Source: Aphrocallistes beatrix
Taxonomy: Eukaryota > Porifera > Hexactinellida > Sceptrulophora > Aphrocallistidae
NCBI GenBank assembly: GCA_963281255.1
Contig: OY725492.1
Location: 1,426,001-1,490,000, forward strand
Reading direction: 5' to 3'
Length of the DNA stretch: 64,000 nt
The number at the start of each line of letters is the position of its first letter. Within the stretch, counting starts at the first letter, position 1. Positions 1-11,179 of this stretch are shown here, in pieces. A model generated the notes under the pieces. It was given only the letters and a program-made list of their open reading frames with translations. It made no database searches and was not told where the DNA came from. Both the position numbers and the translations under genes were made by a program.

Positions 1-59
1 GGGGCACCAACATTTTTTGGGTACATATTACCCGCCAATGAGAACTGATAGGTATATAG

Positions 60-98
<39 letters not shown>

Positions 99-445
99 TT
101 TATGTTTTTTTCTTACACTTACTGTTATTTTATTACACTTTAATATTGGTGTACACCAGGCGTGTCAAACTGGTGGCCCGCCAGCCAGTTGCGAAAAAAT
201 ATTATAATTGAATGAATCAGTAGTTAAAATCTATTCGTTTCTATCATGGCCCGGGGAAAGAGCTGGGGTTATGAAATTGGCCCACTATCCGATTCGAGTT
301 TGAGACACCTGGTGTACACTATTGAATTAGAGAAACCTGTTTATCGATATAATAGAAGCTTAGTAAAATATTGCGAAGGCATGGACAAATGAATGACGCA
401 TGTATTCCTGTCAGAAATTGGTGCCCCCCCCTGGCGCCGCCACTG
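1..445. mobile_element. hAT MITE, left end cut by window edge
   Basis: The right end at 445 reads GGCGCCGCCACTG, and the left edge of the window begins GGGGCACC, which pairs with GGTGCCCCC just inside the right end. This resembles terminal repeats of hAT elements. The rest is AT-rich with a TA run at 65-92, and a second hAT MITE is nested inside. Confidence 0.55.
157..311. mobile_element. Nested hAT MITE with perfect 8-bp target duplication
   Basis: The 155-bp element begins CAGGCGTGTCAAACT and ends AGTTTGAGACACCTG. It is flanked on both sides by GTGTACAC, the 8-bp duplication expected of hAT insertion. Subterminal GGCCCGCC-like bases are typical of Charlie-type hAT ends. Confidence 0.82.
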
Positions 446-544
446 GTTTGAGATAAACAATTGTTCAATAAAGTGTTCAATATAGATGTCTCAACAAAAT
501 TATCTTAATTAATTATGCTTACGTCATCATGATGGCACAGCAAT

Positions 545-960
545 AATTTTAAATGGCTAATCCTTAAACCGAATAATAGTTGCAAATAGTTGATATTTGG
601 TTTGTAACCAAATATCATTATTTGGTATTCGGTTGAGAACCGAATAATTTAGTCCACCGAATAATTTGGTCAACCGAATATTTGGTCTACCACATAATAT
701 ATTTTTGTATAAACGTTTGTACATTCAATATATGAACATTTTTATGAAAATATAATCAAATATAAGTTGGCCTATTAGATATATTTGTGTTCGGACCACT
801 TCATGTAAGAACATGTGATTGTGTTGTTAAAGTATGCAAATTATTTGGTTGACCAAATATTCGGTTAACCAAATTATTCGGTTTGACCATTATTCGTTTA
901 ACCAAATTATTGGGTCTGATCATTATTCGGTCAAATTGATATTTGGTTGAAGCGGTTTCA
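545..960. repeat. Cluster of inverted TTCGGTTGACCAAAT motifs
   Basis: Short motifs built from ACCGAATAAT, ATATTTGGT and their complements recur about a dozen times in both directions on both sides of a plain AT-rich centre. This pattern is common in subterminal repeats of hAT-type MITEs, but no clear ends or target duplication were found. Confidence 0.4.
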
Positions 961-964
961 ACAA

Positions 965-1584
965 GTTCAGACGAAAATGTCGATTCATCATGGAATTATG
1001 AGGTCATTGTCACATTTTTTATAATTAGAAATTTCAATTTTTCGACTATAACTGTCATTTTAGGCGATAGAGGGCTAATATTTTAATAGAATGTGTATAT
1101 TAATATACCTTGCATACATGCTTTCATCCAGGCGTACTGGGCGCGCCTAGAGGCGCGTATTTGGTCCCTTAGCTCATAATTACGCGTATGATTTAGCCGC
1201 GCGGCATACGCCTACTTAGGCGCGTGGCATAAAGCTGCTATATAAAAATGCCGAGTCTAGGCGCGTAGAAAAATGGTGGCGGCCATTTAGGCGTATGGCT
1301 TTGGAAAGCTGGATGAAACCCTGCTTGCATATGATGCAACTATAATAAAAAAATAATGACTTATCACTCTGCTATGACGTCATTATTACGCATCTAAATT
1401 TTAAAAATTGACAAATTTGGTGATTTTTCGTCCGATCTCGATTACAACAGTAGAACAGACATATTTATAGATATTATCTCCCTTATACATAATTAATCAA
1501 TGTGGCCCCACGCACCCGTAGTGCGCTTCCGGCGGACACTTTGTGTCCGCCAGCCGAGCAGCGCAAGCAAGCGAAGCGCGCTTG
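965..1584 (+). mobile_element. Helitron-like family 1, copy a (5' truncated)
   Basis: This copy matches the 3' two thirds of the family. It ends with the GC-rich hairpin cluster and CTTG at 1584, followed by T. A GC-rich MITE interrupts it at 1118-1324. The left end is degraded, with no TCCTTACTATT terminus. See copy j (27440-27976) for a complete member. Confidence 0.55.
1118..1324. mobile_element. GGCGCG-rich MITE inside a Helitron-like copy
   Basis: This is a 207-bp segment with ends GCTTTCATCCAG and CTGGATGAAACC. It is flanked by TTGCATAC and TTGCATAT and interrupts the family-1 consensus. GGCGCGCC and GGCGTA-type motifs recur in both directions. A relative lies at 18493-18711 in the opposite orientation, and a more distant one near 56657. 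The 8-bp flank would suit hAT. Confidence 0.5.
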
Positions 1585-1741
1585 TAGAGTCAAAATGATA
1601 AGAGATAGAAATAAACATATATAGTAGTGTTCAGTGTAGATGACTATTCAAAACTATGCTAATTAATTATGCTGACGTCATCATGATGACACAGCCAAAA
1701 CTTGCATCCACAATTTTAATCCTACAAACTTTAATTGATGT

Positions 1742-1866
1742 AAGAAAAGCCCCTCACAGACGGGCTAGAAGTGTGCTTCCAAATTCCTTGGATGACATGT
1801 ATTGTGTCATCATCCAAGGAATGTGGAAGCACACTTCTGACCCGTCTGTGATGGCCTTTTTGATTA
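1742..1866. repeat. Imperfect inverted repeat, about 55-bp arms
   Basis: The left arm around AGAAGTGTGCTTCC and the right arm around GGAAGCACACTTCT pair across a short centre at about 1797-1806. It lies just left of a hAT target duplication. Open frames across it on both strands are by-products of the symmetry. Confidence 0.6.
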
Positions 1867-2158
1867 TCTTTTTGATTATACCAGTGGTTCCCAATCTTTT
1901 CGAACTGTGGACCCTCAAAGAGTATATGTATCTCTTGTGGACCCCTTATTGTTTTTTGAACCAATTTGTCACTTAAAGATACTTTAGTGATCCAGGCAAA
2001 CATCCAAATTGTGAACCATTGGTTTACACACATATACCTACTTAAAACCCCACCTAGAAAAGTTAAAAATACCTACAAGAAAAGTTAAAAATGTCTACAA
2101 GAAACTAATAAACTGTCCAAATACAAGAAACCTGTAAAGTATAAACCTTCCAAAAGAA

Positions 2159-3954
2159 TTAATGTGAAGGTTGCAATTGATGCCTTTCGACCAACTTGTC
2201 TATAGATGGTTGAATTGTAGTGACTGCTAATCTTAAATCACTGAATATTTCAAGACGGTTCCGTGCTTTTGTCTTGATCAAAGAAACAGTACTATTAGTT
2301 TTCTCGGCTAAATAAGTGGTACAAAAGGGTAGAATAACTGACAAAGCAATGTCATAAAGTTCTGGTGCAACACTTTTTCCATGAGTCAGCCAGAACTTAA
2401 TTACACCATCATGGGTAAAAACATGCTGACCAACATCATCAGATTGTATATCAATGAGGGCCTCTTGCCCTCTCGATGTATTCCACATCGGACAAATTAG
2501 CGCTAAATGGATTCATTACCCACGCGTGCTTTGTTAACTCTTTTAAATCTGAGAAACGTCTCTCAAACTGCACCGCCAATTCATCCAGATGGTGTATTAT
2601 ATCTAGATGTAGAATTTCGTCGATTTTACCACCATAATCCATACAAAGCTGTTGAAAGCGTGTGAATGGCGTGAAGTCCCAATTGTCAGCTTTCTGTCGC
2701 CATAGCCACAGTTTGTTGACGAATCCATCGATTTTTCTTTTTGAATCAAACAAACTTAACGAACTCCCTTGTAACGAGAGGTTCAGTCTGTTAAATGATT
2801 CGAAAATGTCTGCCAAGTAAGCCAAACGAAACCAGAAGTCATCATTATATGTCAATGGTTGCTAATGACATATGAACTCCTCAAGTTCTTTTCGCAGAGC
2901 AAACATACGACTTAACGCCTTGCCACGAGAGAGCCAGCGACTCTCAGTATGAAACAATAACGTTGCGAATTCAGAATCATTATTATCAAGAAATTTCTTG
3001 AACAATATGTCTTGTTTGGAACTGGATTTTGTGCTATTGACCAGTTTCACTACCAAAGACAAAGTTTCCCCAAATTTTGAAAGGGGTTTTCCTGCAAAGA
3101 GATTCCCGGTGGAGAACACAATGAAAAGATACACATTTGGGAGCAACCGTCTTCAGTCTGTTCACGAAACCTTTGTGGCGACCAATCATCGCTGGTGCAC
3201 CATCAGTGCAGCAAGATATGATGCTGGCGATATCGGCCGAATTGAAATACCTACAGTTAGAAAGAAGTATTAGAAGACAGAAATAATAAGAAAATATCGA
3301 AAAATATTCTTACGTGCTTAGTGCATCAAAAATATCAGCACCAGTTGTGGTTGTTAGCAAATTGGTTGAGAAGAAGAAGTCTTCATGAATAGCATCTTTG
3401 AAATGTAACGTACCCATCCTAGTACTAAGTAAAAGAGATTCGTTTGATACAGTAGTCGACTCGCCCAGTTGTATAGCTAAAGATGAATTCTTCAAACGCG
3501 TTATCAACTGAGTTTCAACATCAGCAGCCATCTCATCAATACGCCGTTTCATTGTGTTGTCAGATAACGGAACTTGACGCAACTCATCTAGCTTGTTTGG
3601 ACACAATTTAAGCAAGACAAGCTCACATGCCGGTTTGAAGTACTTCTCCGCAATAGTGTGTGGCAAAACGTTTTTAGTACCAACAAGGGCTACTTCGAAA
3701 GACAAACGACAAGCCTGTTTAAGAACTCCCTCCTGTTTTGATACAAAATTAGGCAAGGTCACTTGTTTAGTCGACAATAATGTTTTTTTCTTCTCAACAA
3801 AGAATATATCTTCTTTCTCAATCGTGCTAGGATGCTTCTTGTTTTGATGAATTTTCAATTTTGCTGGTTTCATAGAGTCGTTCGAAAGGACAACACAAAA
3901 TAGGCATTCAGCTTTGTCCGAATCCAATATTGATGGAATAAATCCAAACAACAA
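2159..3954 (-). pseudogene. hAT transposase relic
   Basis: The reading frame runs right to left in several pieces. Near the start there is a BED-like zinc finger (ECLFC then KIHQNKKH). The middle has LAIQLGESTTVSN, which fits the first acidic motif region, and HTESRWLSRGKALSRM, a hallmark hAT motif. The end has ELYDIALSVILPFCTTYL, IKTKARNRLE and DLRLAVTTIQPSIDKL, the C-terminal dimerisation region of SCAND3/ZBED5-like transposases. The pieces change frame near 2470, 2860 and 3150-3310, and the segment upstream of 3955 has stops. It is a transposon gene, not a domesticated host gene, because the terminal repeats are still attached. Confidence 0.8.
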
Positions 3955-4107
3955 ATAGGACTCATGATATTATCGAAGTTTGCATTTTTTATTCTCATCC
4001 ACATCTTCACAAACAAAATTTTTGAATAATCATTTTTGAAATTTGGTTAGCTTTTTACGGACTCGGCCAGACCGTGGTTTCTCCACGGTTATATCCAGGA
4101 TCTTAGA

Positions 4108-4643
4108 CAGGGTTGCCATCTCCTCAGTCATAAAAAAAAGGACACTCAGGGATAGATCGAAGATTTAGAAAAACGATGTAACGAGAGAGCGTAGCGAACG
4201 ACAATAATGGCTGTCTGGGTGCTAGCACCCCAAGGAATTGTTTTGAATGTTTTTAGTGTGCTTCTATATCATTATATTGGATCTCTGATCCAATATAATG
4301 TTATAGTAGCACAGTTCTAAAATGAGTGCTGGTGTCCGGCCGTATGTGGTGTACAGACCTGAGTTAAGAGATATCGGTTTGAATTTTTTTGTGAAGCTGC
4401 GGACATATATGTAAATTCTCACCTAGGGTTTCGATTTCCAAAATATGCTAAATCATCATGATAGCCATTCTAGTATATAATCTACAAGTAAAACGTAAAA
4501 GGACAAGAATGAGTTTATGAGAACAAAAAGGACAAAAAGCGAAAAAAAGGACAATAAGGACAAAAAGGACAGCATCTTTTAAAAAGGACAGGTAGCAAAA
4601 AAGAAGGACTGTCCTTTCTAAAAAAGGACGTATGGTAACCCTG
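4108..4643. mobile_element. hAT MITE nested in the hAT transposon
   Basis: The 536-bp element begins CAGGGTTGCCAT and ends ATGGTAACCCTG, with identical ATCTTAGA on both sides. The right third carries many AAAAAGGAC motifs, as subterminal binding sites often do. The insertion lies upstream of the older element's transposase frame. Confidence 0.82.
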
Positions 4644-5311
4644 ATCTTAGATACTACAATCTGAACAGTTCCAGCTTCGAGCAATCCAAGAGTTTGCAGA
4701 CGCAGCCTACGTATATCTAGATTCCTTAACATCATTAAATCTGAAATAGGTGGTTGTTACAAATTTTACAAAAAGAAAATTGAATGTTATATAATTAGAA
4801 CAGTTCTAGTGAATTATTAAGTAGGAATATAGAGTGTATATCAGGAAAACCACTGTGGTCATGTAATAAGCGCTATTAGAGGTAGTAACTATAGAATATA
4901 GTATAATCATATACTGGAAAACAACTTTTGAGTCACCCTGTAATTAACAATTTAATAAATATTATAATAAATAAATCATAACAATGAATTTGATAATTGA
5001 TCGAATTTGATGCCCGGCCCAGGCCCGTATGGGCTCGGGTTTAGATACGCCCGTGACTGGTACTAGTAATGAACGCCAAGCGGGCCAATATGATCCGAGT
5101 TCATTCCAGTTGTAATACCCGAATAACTGTGGACCCCCGTGGACCCCTAAACATATTTTCCTTCTCATGGACCCCCGGTATCAGGCTGTGGACCCCAGGT
5201 TGGGAACCGCTGCATTATACCAATGATTGATAAAGTATTATATGTTAATTATTAATGTACTACTTATCTCAAAAAAACTTCGACTCTTCTAGTTCTTCCA
5301 TCTATTTCTAG

Positions 5312-5611
5312 TTCCTTCAACTCCTCCAGTTAACATCACAGTTTATTCTTTAAACAGCACTGCAATACAAGCAGAATGGAATGCTCCTGAATTGATAAAT
5401 CAAAATGGAGTTTTAACAAGTTACCAAGTTAGATATGATGGATTTGTGTTGGATACCATTGAAAGAGTTCTGAATCTAAGTATTAACACGATGTCTGTAT
5501 TTCTGACTGGACTTCTACCAAATGTTTATTACTGTGTAATAATTCGGATTGAAAACGGAGCAGGATTCAGTGAATTTAGTTCTCCAAATTGTACACGCAC
5601 TCACGAAGCAA
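5312..5611 (+). CDS. FN3 exon 1 (lineage A)
   Basis: First FN3 exon in the window, 300 bp and phase 1 to 1. It follows acceptor TTTCTAG and ends at donor GCAA|GTAAGA. The domain opens PSTPPVNITVYSLNST, carries the core Trp in QAEWNAPEL and closes YYCVIIRIENGAGFSEF then SPNCTRTHEA. The two Cys (YYC and PNC) recur in nearly every copy and may pair. Sequons NIT, NST and NLS suggest glycosylation. Lineage A is recognised by NLSINTM in the middle of the domain. Confidence 0.9.
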
Positions 5612-6381
5612 GTAAGATTTTTGCACGATAAAATATTATTAGGACATTCAAAAGTTCTTATCCCATCTCTGTATCTCAAATGATGCTGAAAATAGCATAT
5701 TTTCGATTTGTCCATTGTATTCCTTAGGGATCTGCTCCCAATTTTTTATATTGATTTATTTTAAAAGGACAATGATTATGGTTCCTATATTATATTTTTG
5801 TACATCAGTTTAGAGTAGTGTCGAAAGGTTGGAATCTTCCCATTGGAAATGGATTAAAACTAAATTTGGAGGATAAAAATTGTGAAAATTGTTTAATAAG
5901 ATCATTAGAAGGTTAAATAATTAAGAACCAATGTGAAAGACTAAACGGGAGGTGTTCAATAGAATTGCTCGTGTTGAAAAAATATACCACTTTCAGTGAA
6001 TTTTCGCCACTTAAAAAGTGAGACTAAAATGATAGTAAACCACTTCAAAACACATTATTTCTTCAGCCTAAAACTATAATATTTCAGATAATTTAATTTT
6101 TTTTGGTTTATGCGTAGAATTCGATCGCAGAATCAGTTTTAATCTAAACAAGCGCGCTTCGCTTGCTTGCGCTGCGCAGCTGGCGAATACTTTGCCCTTC
6201 GGCCGCCTGAGGTCACATTGATTAATTATAAGGGAGATATTTCTCTAAATACGTCTATTCTACTTTTATAATCGATATCGCACGAAAATCACCAAATTTG
6301 TTCATTTTTATCATTTTGATGAGTAATGATGACGTCATAACAGAGTGATGAGTCATCATTTTTTATTATAGTTGCATCATA

Positions 6382-7912
6382 CTACGGGCGTTTAATAAGT
6401 TCTGATCAGTACACTGTAAAACATTTAAAATACACAATAAACAAGTTGTTAATGTTTTATTTTTTCAAAATACTCCCCACGATTATTGATACAGCGTTGT
6501 AAACGTTCTAACTATTGTTCAAGTACTTTTTTATAGTCCTCTGGAGGTATAAGGTTTAGAGATACTGGAAAATCGCCGAACCCAGTGCTGCATTTGTGTC
6601 GAAATGACGACCAGAAAGGTACTCTTTTAGCTTCGGGAATAAATAAAAGTCACAAGGAGCTAGGTCTGGACTGTAGTGTGGATGCTCATGCTCAACCATC
6701 CCCATGCTTGCAACTTTGGCTTTGACCTGCTTGGTTATGTGAGGGCGGGAATTATCGTGCAATAATTTCAACCCCTTTGCTCCAATACTAGGTCTTCGTT
6801 TAAATAGTCGTTGTTTCCATTGTTCACGAATGCACTGGTTAGTATAGAAATTCCCTGTAATGGTTTGTCCTTTGGAACTATTATCTGAGCAACTGGGACA
6901 TATCCATCAAAGAATATACAGTACATCACCTTGGATGACCTGAAGTCGGGCCTAGGGATCATTGGTGGATCTGAGTGACTCTCAGAGGTGTGCTATACTG
7001 TACCTTTCAGGCCAAAATTGGTCCGTGGGACCAGTTTTAGCTGCCAAATTTGGACCGAGGGATCGGTTTTGGCAACCAAATCTAGTCCGGAGGATCATTT
7101 TTAGTGCAGTTTCTGCAGAGAGATGCCCCTATGGCAAGGACAGTGTACCACATCCGTCCATATGTATGTATGTTCTCCATACGCTGCGAAATTTGAGTTT
7201 TCAAAAATTTGTAGTCCCGATGTGTTACAATATTCATATCGTGCCATGTTAGCTGCACTATCGCTCTAACGACAGACATTTTTTTAACATGAATAATGCC
7301 AACTTGAGCCATGATAAAAGTGGGTCGCAGCGTTGAAGTTTGCGGGACATGGCGGGACACAATAGTAAAACTTCTACATACTTGTAGAATAAAAAAGTGG
7401 CCATCATAAAACTTCATATAAAAGCGGGACATTCATGAAAATTAGCTCAACAGAAGAATGCAAAAATCGGGACGTCCCGTCAAAAAGGCAAATGGCATGT
7501 ATTGAATAGACTCCCTTTTAATAGAGACCTCCTAGAGTTATTGTAATGTCATCACATCCTATGAGGAGAGGACTACTTTAGTGTACGTAATTAAATGACA
7601 CAAAATGTAATTCGGACCATAGCCTACTATATTGTATAAGGCCTCAGAGTAACTTGACTAGGGATGCGTTAGAAGATGGTTGAACTAATACATGAACTGC
7701 CTTAAATAATTAACAAAGCACAATAGAGCTTAGGAATGTATTACCAGCATATATAAATATGGTATCAAAGTACTCATATCCGTTGTTAAAAATTAGATTA
7801 GTCTGACTTTAAGGTAATTGATAAAATAAACATATTCTATGAGCGAATTATGGTACTTGTACAATATAGTCACGTTATCTCTTAATGATCAGAACTTATT
7901 GAACGCCCGTAG
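6382..7912 (-). mobile_element. mariner transposon, 1.53 kb, inside Helitron-like copy b
   Basis: The ends are CTACGGGCGTTTAATAAG and the complement of CTACGGGCGTTCAATAAG, flanked by TA on both sides. The interrupted Helitron-like sequence rejoins cleanly across the TA. The transposase is on the minus strand and decayed. Part of the large palindromic repeat family (about 7615-7775) has entered the region near the 5' end. Confidence 0.85.
6556..6962 (-). pseudogene. mariner transposase relic with D34D motif
   Basis: Two overlapping frames contain VMYCIFFDGYVPV and then LLHDNSRPHI and YSPDLAPCDFYLFPKLKEYL. There are exactly 34 residues between the Asp of HDN and the Asp of CDF, the D34D signature of mariner transposases. 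The frame shifts near 6770. No convincing N-terminal helix-turn-helix remains upstream. Confidence 0.82.
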
Positions 7913-8275
7913 TATGTGAGGTATAGTATATTTACATACACATTCTATTAAAATTTCAGTCTTCTATCATCTAAAATGACTGAGTTATAGTCGAAAAACT
8001 GAAATTTCTAATTATAAAGAGGTGACAATGACGTCATAATTCCATGATGACCCGGAATTTTCGTCTGAGCTCAAAATTACATTCAAAGGGACTACCTTAA
8101 ATCGATGTATACAAAAGTACAATGTGTAGGAACCACAATAATTGTCCTTTTAAAATAAACCAATATGCAAATTGGAAACTGATCCCCTAAGGAATACAAT
8201 GAACAAATCGAAAATATCCTATTTTCACTATTATTTGAGATACAGATTGGATCAGTACTTATTGAATCCCCCGAG

Positions 8276-8608
8276 TATGTATATCCTATAAATATAGGAA
8301 TTTAAAATATCATATTAGATACATTTGTGTTTCTCGTATAGACGCGGCTGTATATATAGAAATATACATCTCAGATTATTTTCGATATACCTTAAAACCT
8401 CATGGATACATCTTGTTAAAATAGTATAACATTCTCAATCAATTTTAGGTATATTATTTTCTTCCTATGCTCGAAGATTTTTGTGGAGCGTTTTCAGGGG
8501 TTCGTGTGAGATGGGAGCTCCCAAAATTTGGGTGTATCTCCCAAATCTATAATTAACCTAATTGTACCTTACCCCATTGACATTATTGGTGAACAATTAG
8601 AACAGATA
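8276..8608. other. Intron 1 remainder with empty insertion site
   Basis: This intron sequence is paralogous to the introns after exons 6, 10 and 12 (shared GCGGCTGTATATAT and TACATCTTGTTAAAA). At 8450-8451 it holds an uninterrupted TA where the introns after exons 6 and 12 each contain a MITE. Beyond 8500 there are short CCAAATTTGGG-like palindromes. Confidence 0.6.
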
Positions 8609-9553
8609 GGTTTGATCATAGCCTACTCTAATAACGCCTCACAGTAAAATAACCAAGGATGCGGTAATAGCCGAATGGATTAATACACGATCAGCCCAAA
8701 ATCGTTAACCATGTAGGATACGCATTAAGAATGTATTACCAGCATATAAGTCTACTTCTAAATGCTATTAAGGTAGAATTTTTGTGTAGAACTAAGATTG
8801 GTACGAGTTGATTTGAAAAACTTAGAATACATTCCTACGTTGCTATGGTAAAGCATTTTGAACAGTTTGAGCCATATCCTGCAAACTGTAAGAACTAGGA
8901 CTTCCAATTTGATCGTATTTGATAGGCAATTGGCTACTTCCTATTAGGTAATAATACAATTTAAACTTATAAATTCACAGACTATAAAGTTATGCGACAA
9001 TTTAGTGTTTTGGTCACATACTTAAAATCAACCCATGACTCAAAACTCGAATTTAGAAGTTCAAGTTGTATTATCACCTAATAGGAAGTAGTCCATTAAT
9101 TATCAAACACGATCAAATTTGAAGATCTAGTTACTACAGTTTGCACGAAATGGCCCAAACTGATCAAAATGCTTCACCATAGCAACGCAGGAATGCAACA
9201 ACATTCCATTGAAAGATTCTAAATTTTTCAAATCAACTTGTACTAATCTTGGTTCTACACAAAAATCACACCTTAATACCATTTAGAAATAGGGTTAAAA
9301 CAGCTTAGAAAATCGCTAAAATTGTCCTTAGAATGACCTGTTCCGCAATGAAATGATGACTAATCGAAATTTTTCCGACGGATATATGCACTTTGATACC
9401 ATGTTTATATATGCTGGTAATACATTATTAATGCCTATTCTGCATGGTTAACGATTTTAGGCTAATCGTGTATTAATCCATTCAGCTATTACTTCATTCC
9501 TAGTCAAAAATTTTCAGTCTACTGTGAGGCATTATTAGAGTAGGTTATGGTTT
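8609..9553. mobile_element. Large palindromic MITE, copy 1
   Basis: A roughly 945-bp foldback element ends TACTCTAATAACGCCTCACAG on the left (spanning 8625-8645) with the complement near 9531-9552. Both halves pair throughout, including CCTATTAGGTAATAATAC against GTATTATCACCTAATAGG. Copy 2 is at 59476-60497, with fragments at about 7615, 16590, 27250, 29000, 44150 and 56019. No protein is coded. Confidence 0.68.
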
Positions 9554-9674
9554 GATTTATTTCAGGGTTCTGAACCCAGACAATTTTTTATTGATAAAAT
9601 AAAACTTTGTATTTATAGTATTGAAACTATAATACTTGTCTTAATTGTACTTTTAATCATATAATTATTTCTAG

Positions 9675-9974
9675 TTCCTTCAACACCTCCAGTTAACTTC
9701 ACAGTATATCCCATAGACAGCACTGCGATACAGGCAGAATGGAATGCTCCTGAATTGATAGATCAAAATGGATTTTTAACACGATACCAAGTTAGATATT
9801 ATGGATTTGTGTTGGATACAGCTGAAAGAGTTTTAGATATAAATATTTACAAATTGTATGAAATTCTCACTGGACTTCTACCAAATGTGTATTACTGTGT
9901 AATGATTCGTGTTGAAAACGGAGCAGGATTTAGTGAATTTAGTCCTCTAAATTGTGCGCGCACTCACGAATCAA
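9675..9974 (+). CDS. FN3 exon 2 (lineage B)
   Basis: This exon is 300 bp, phase 1 to 1, after a 4.06-kb intron filled by a nested transposon stack and a large palindromic repeat. It is lineage B, reading LDINIYKLYEIL where lineage A has NLSINTMSVIL. The exon ends GAATCAA before GTAAGA, so Ser replaces the usual Ala of HEA. Both recurrent Cys are kept. Confidence 0.88.
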
Positions 9975-10390
9975 GTAAGATATATGCGTAATGAGATATT
10001 TATGTGTAAATGTGTGTATATATGTATATGTCAACATTTCGAAATACATAGATTTGAATTATTGATGCTGCTGCATATTTTAGATGGAGGCATTCAAACT
10101 TGCTTGCATCATGGATCTATTTTGAACAAAATTCCGCAGATAATTTTGGATGCAGTTTCAAAATACGATTTTTAAACGGATGCTCCTAAAAACTTGTCCG
10201 GTTGGTGTAGTTTCGAAATACGATTTTCAAATACTCCTAAAAATCCAAGGTCAAAAATCGAAATATAGTCTCTTACCTGTTTTTGAGATTTGTTTACTTT
10301 ATGTATGTATCATAAACAAAAAGGTAAAAATAATATTCCATACAGTTTCAGGAATACAATATTTGGAATCTATGCACTTAAAAATCGGAA

Positions 10391-10533
10391 TGAGCTCAGA
10401 ACTTAGTGGAGCTATAGCCAAAAGACTCCCACATGCCAAAAATCAGCTTTCTGCCCCTGGCAGTTTCTTCAATCAATTCGTTACAGAGAGAGAGATATAT
10501 ACACAAACATTAATCGAGTTTTGATAGTAAGGA
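10391..10533 (-). mobile_element. Helitron-like family 1, copy c (5' end only)
   Basis: This copy keeps only the 5'-terminal part of the family, ending GTAAGGA at 10533 followed by T. It has a short GA/TA run in place of the usual TA microsatellite. It abuts copy d after 10 bp. Confidence 0.6.
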
Positions 10534-10664
10534 TTATATAATACAAGCGCGCTTCGCTTGCTTGCGCTGCGCGGCTGGTGGACACTTTGTGTCCACCGGA
10601 GGCTCCATTCGGGCGCCTGAGATCACATTGATTGATTATAAAATGGAAAAAACATCTCTAAATA

Positions 10665-10840
10665 CAGTCAGGGCCGCTTATTATGAACACCAAAAAGTAT
10701 GTTTATAATAGAGAGACTTCATATTAAGCGAACTCGACCTAATACAAATCCTATGGAACATGTTGAGTTGGGACCAGAGAGTTAGTTCATAATAAACGAA
10801 TGCTCATAATAAGCGGGTTCATAATAAGCAAACCTGGCTG
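10665..10840. mobile_element. pogo/Tigger-like MITE, 176 bp
   Basis: The ends CAGTCAGGGCCGCTTATTA and the complement of CAGCCAGGTTTGCTTATTA are flanked by TA. CGCTTATTATGAAC-like motifs repeat inside. The host repeat resumes cleanly on both sides. Confidence 0.75.
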
Positions 10841-11179
10841 TACCTCTGTCCTAATGCTAAGTATAATCGATATCGCACAAAAATCACCAAAATTGTCAAT
10901 TTTTAAAATTTTTGATGCGTAATGATGACGTCATAACAAAGTGATGAGTCATCATTTTTTGATGATAGTTGCATCATATATGAGATATGTTAGTATGCTC
11001 GAAAAACTGTGTTGCTTAACTTTTAAAAATGTGACAATGACGTCATAATTCCATGATGAGTCGACATTTTACTCTGAGCTCAGAACTTACTGGAGCCATA
11101 GCCAAAAGACTCCCACATGCCAAAGATTAGCTTTCTATGACCGACAGTTTCTTCAATCAATTCGTTACAGAGATATATA

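Larger units (their letters stand above)
1882..5212 (-). mobile_element. hAT transposon, ZBED5/SCAND3-like, 3.3 kb
   Basis: The ends are CAGTGGTTCCCAA and the complement of CAGCGGTTCCCAA. They are flanked by GATTATAC and CATTATAC, an 8-bp duplication with one change. A decayed transposase lies on the minus strand, and another hAT MITE is inserted at 4108-4643. Near 4915-4945 a GAGTCACCCTGTA sequence looks like one end of a Tc1-type element. With its decayed frame and mismatched ends, the element appears inactive. Confidence 0.82.
6149..8090 (-). mobile_element. Helitron-like family 1, copy b, split by a mariner
   Basis: The complement of the CTTG end starts at 6149 after A. The GC hairpins follow but are partly deleted. 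The copy is interrupted at 6382-7912 and resumes as family consensus until about 8090, where its 5' part is missing. It lies inside the long-inverted-repeat MITE. Confidence 0.55.
5636..8275. mobile_element. Long-inverted-repeat mariner-type MITE, outer layer of a nest
   Basis: The arms at about 5636-5822 and 8098-8275 are inverted copies (for example TGTATCTCAAAT against its complement). The outer right end CGGGGGATTCAATAAGTAC resembles the ends of the mariner nested inside. Right flank TATGTATATCC resumes the intron as seen after exon 10, so the nest sits about 20 bp after the exon 1 donor. Boundaries are accurate to a few bases. Confidence 0.62.

Noticed and set aside
1656-2033. Open frames of about 100 codons on both strands
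   Set aside because: They span an inverted repeat and a hAT terminus; symmetry explains them.
2159-3954. Domesticated ZBED-like host gene
   Set aside because: The frame is broken and the terminal repeats and target duplication are still in place.
8270-8290. A lost FN3 exon before 8276
   Set aside because: The intron start there joins directly to the sequence just after exon 1 once the nested MITE is removed, so no exon is missing.
10150-10524. 124-codon open frame after exon 2
   Set aside because: It runs from intron into a Helitron-like fragment; no coding signature.
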